A stretch of 5,290 nt of DNA from Candidatus Hikarchaeia archaeon HikBin4 (GTDB lineage: Archaea; Halobacteriota; Halobacteria; Halobacteriales; Hikarchaeaceae): assembly GCA_009889685.1 (NCBI GenBank), contig WTZT01000057.1, positions 1 through 5,290 of the forward strand. Direction: 5' to 3'. Position 1 is the stretch's first letter. Each line of letters begins with the position of its first letter. The notes below the pieces were generated by a model. It was given only the letters and a program-made list of their open reading frames with translations. It did not search any database and had not been told where the DNA came from. The translations under genes were made by a program, and so were the position numbers. This document shows, piece after piece, positions 4,511 through 5,290 of the stretch.

Positions 4511-5290
4511 ATGAGTGAATTTTTTTCTATATCTCCTAATCTATTGAATATATCCATTCTTATCATTTCATTCATAGCACTTCTTTTTGGTGCCACCATA
4601 TTCACCAATGGAATTGAATGGGCGGGCCACAAAACTGGTCTCTCTGAAAGTGCCACTGGAAGTATTCTAGCAGCAGTTGGAACTGCACTACCCGAAACCA
4701 TGATACCTGTCATTGCGATTTACACTGTGTGGATAACCGGTGGTGCAAGTTCTGCAGACGATATCGGAGTGGGTGCCATTCTAGGTGCACCATTCATGTT
4801 AGCTACTATCGCCATGTTTCTCATAGGATGTAGTTTGATTTTTTTCAAATCCAGAAGATCTTCCGGGTCAAAATTAAAAATATATTCTCCTGCAACTAGA
4901 CGCGATCTTTCCTTTTTTATCATCGCGTACTCTCTAGCACTAATTGCCGCACTTGTCCCTTGGAGATCTCTGTCTCTAATAATAGCTTTCATTTTAGTGG
5001 TCCTATATCTGTTTTATCTTCGCCTTACTCTACATGGTGGGCCTGCGATCGAACCAGAATTTCTCGGGGATCTCCATTTTGGAATTTTACTTGACAAACT
5101 AGCCCTAATAGTACCCATTCTCGATACTAAAGCCCCTCGGCGTTCCAATCCCTCTACTTTGTTAGTCATTTCCCAGACACTTTTCGCACTTGGGTTCATC
5201 ATCCTCGGCGCGCATCTCTTCATCTACGCGGTAGAGTGGCTTTCTCACGAAGTGCTCCATCTTCCCCTTGCAGTAATCGCTCTTTTACTC
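4511..5290 (+). CDS. CaCA-family cation exchanger (sodium/calcium or sodium/proton antiporter), 3' partial
   Basis: CaCA proteins exchange Ca2+ (or other cations) against Na+ or H+ across the membrane. They consist of two inverted five-helix halves, each with an alpha-repeat containing an essential acidic residue. The frame is open from ATG 4511 to the window end (260 residues). The alpha-1 repeat is GSILAAVGTALPETMIP (50-66), with the ion-binding acidic residue Glu62 in the family's G-[ST]-x-x-P-E pattern. Hydrophobic segments are visible at about 11-32, 50-74, 88-112, 133-150 and 153-170, then a hydrophilic loop (172-213) and helices restarting at about 216. The second half repeats the first (GAxxFxxxxEWxxH at 27-40 and 233-246), and the window ends just before the expected alpha-2 motif. 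The family resemblance is to haloarchaeal proteins annotated sodium:proton or sodium:calcium exchangers; ion specificity cannot be read here. It is transcribed divergently from dtdA. Confidence 0.92.
   Translation, partial: MSEFFSISPNLLNISILIISFIALLFGATIFTNGIEWAGHKTGLSESATGSILAAVGTALPETMIPVIAIYTVWITGGASSADDIGVGAILGAPFMLATIAMFLIGCSLIFFKSRRSSGSKLKIYSPATRRDLSFFIIAYSLALIAALVPWRSLSLIIAFILVVLYLFYLRLTLHGGPAIEPEFLGDLHFGILLDKLALIVPILDTKAPRRSNPSTLLVISQTLFALGFIILGAHLFIYAVEWLSHEVLHLPLAVIALLL

Noticed and set aside
4396..4713. Upstream extension of the dtdA reading frame to an ATG at 4713
   Set aside because: It is antisense to the exchanger's first helices and alpha-1 repeat, has no similarity to DtdA, and the GTG at 4395 aligns exactly with the family N terminus.
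4720..5223. Two minus-strand frames (4720-4992 and 5014-5223)
   Set aside because: Both are shadows of the exchanger gene, which has a clear family motif, membrane segments and a TATA box; the shadows have no recognisable domain.

Overview
The window looks like chromosomal DNA of a euryarchaeon close to the haloarchaea (class Halobacteria) but AT-rich. Protein comparisons below are from memory, with no database search. The Spt5, FtsZ, SecE, DtdA and rhomboid products all carry haloarchaeal hallmarks: the long DtdA with an extra C-terminal region, FtsZ1-type sequence, and a rhomboid protease with an N-terminal AN1-type zinc finger. Yet the DNA is clearly AT-rich, lysine is common where haloarchaea mostly use arginine, and the tetranucleotide CTAG, scarce in halophiles, occurs about as often as chance predicts. 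A non-halophilic or low-salt sister lineage of the Halobacteria (for example the marine Hikarchaeia / Marine Group IV) is the best guess. This is inference.

Layout. At the left edge, on the + strand, is the 3' part of a rhomboid intramembrane serine protease gene (1-784); its open frame runs off the window and starts with the last residues of an AN1-type zinc finger. It meets head-on a minus-strand cluster, the two TAG stops sharing one CTAG palindrome (781-784). Read in the direction of transcription (right to left), the minus-strand genes are dtdA (D-aminoacyl-tRNA deacylase, 4395-3082), ftsZ (FtsZ1-type, 2969-1854), secE (1810-1643, only 55 codons), spt5 (1636-1124) and a small tandem C2H2 zinc-finger gene (1110-781). 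The last three are tightly spaced (6 and 13 nt) and probably form one transcription unit, possibly with ftsZ (43 nt upstream of secE). At the right edge, a CaCA-family cation exchanger gene (4511 to beyond 5290) diverges from dtdA across a 115-bp intergenic region.

The cluster combines cell division (FtsZ), protein export (SecE), transcription elongation (Spt5) and tRNA proofreading (DtdA), a typical archaeal housekeeping neighbourhood. No mobile element, CRISPR array or RNA gene was seen, and no stretch above 120 bp lacks a gene. The points most worth a second look are the RNase Z-like C-terminal segment of DtdA, a 23-bp imperfect palindrome directly before the ftsZ start codon, the double C2H2 protein coupled to spt5, the zinc-finger/rhomboid fusion and the internal repeat visible in the exchanger. 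I found no convincing evidence of a wholly new multi-gene system.
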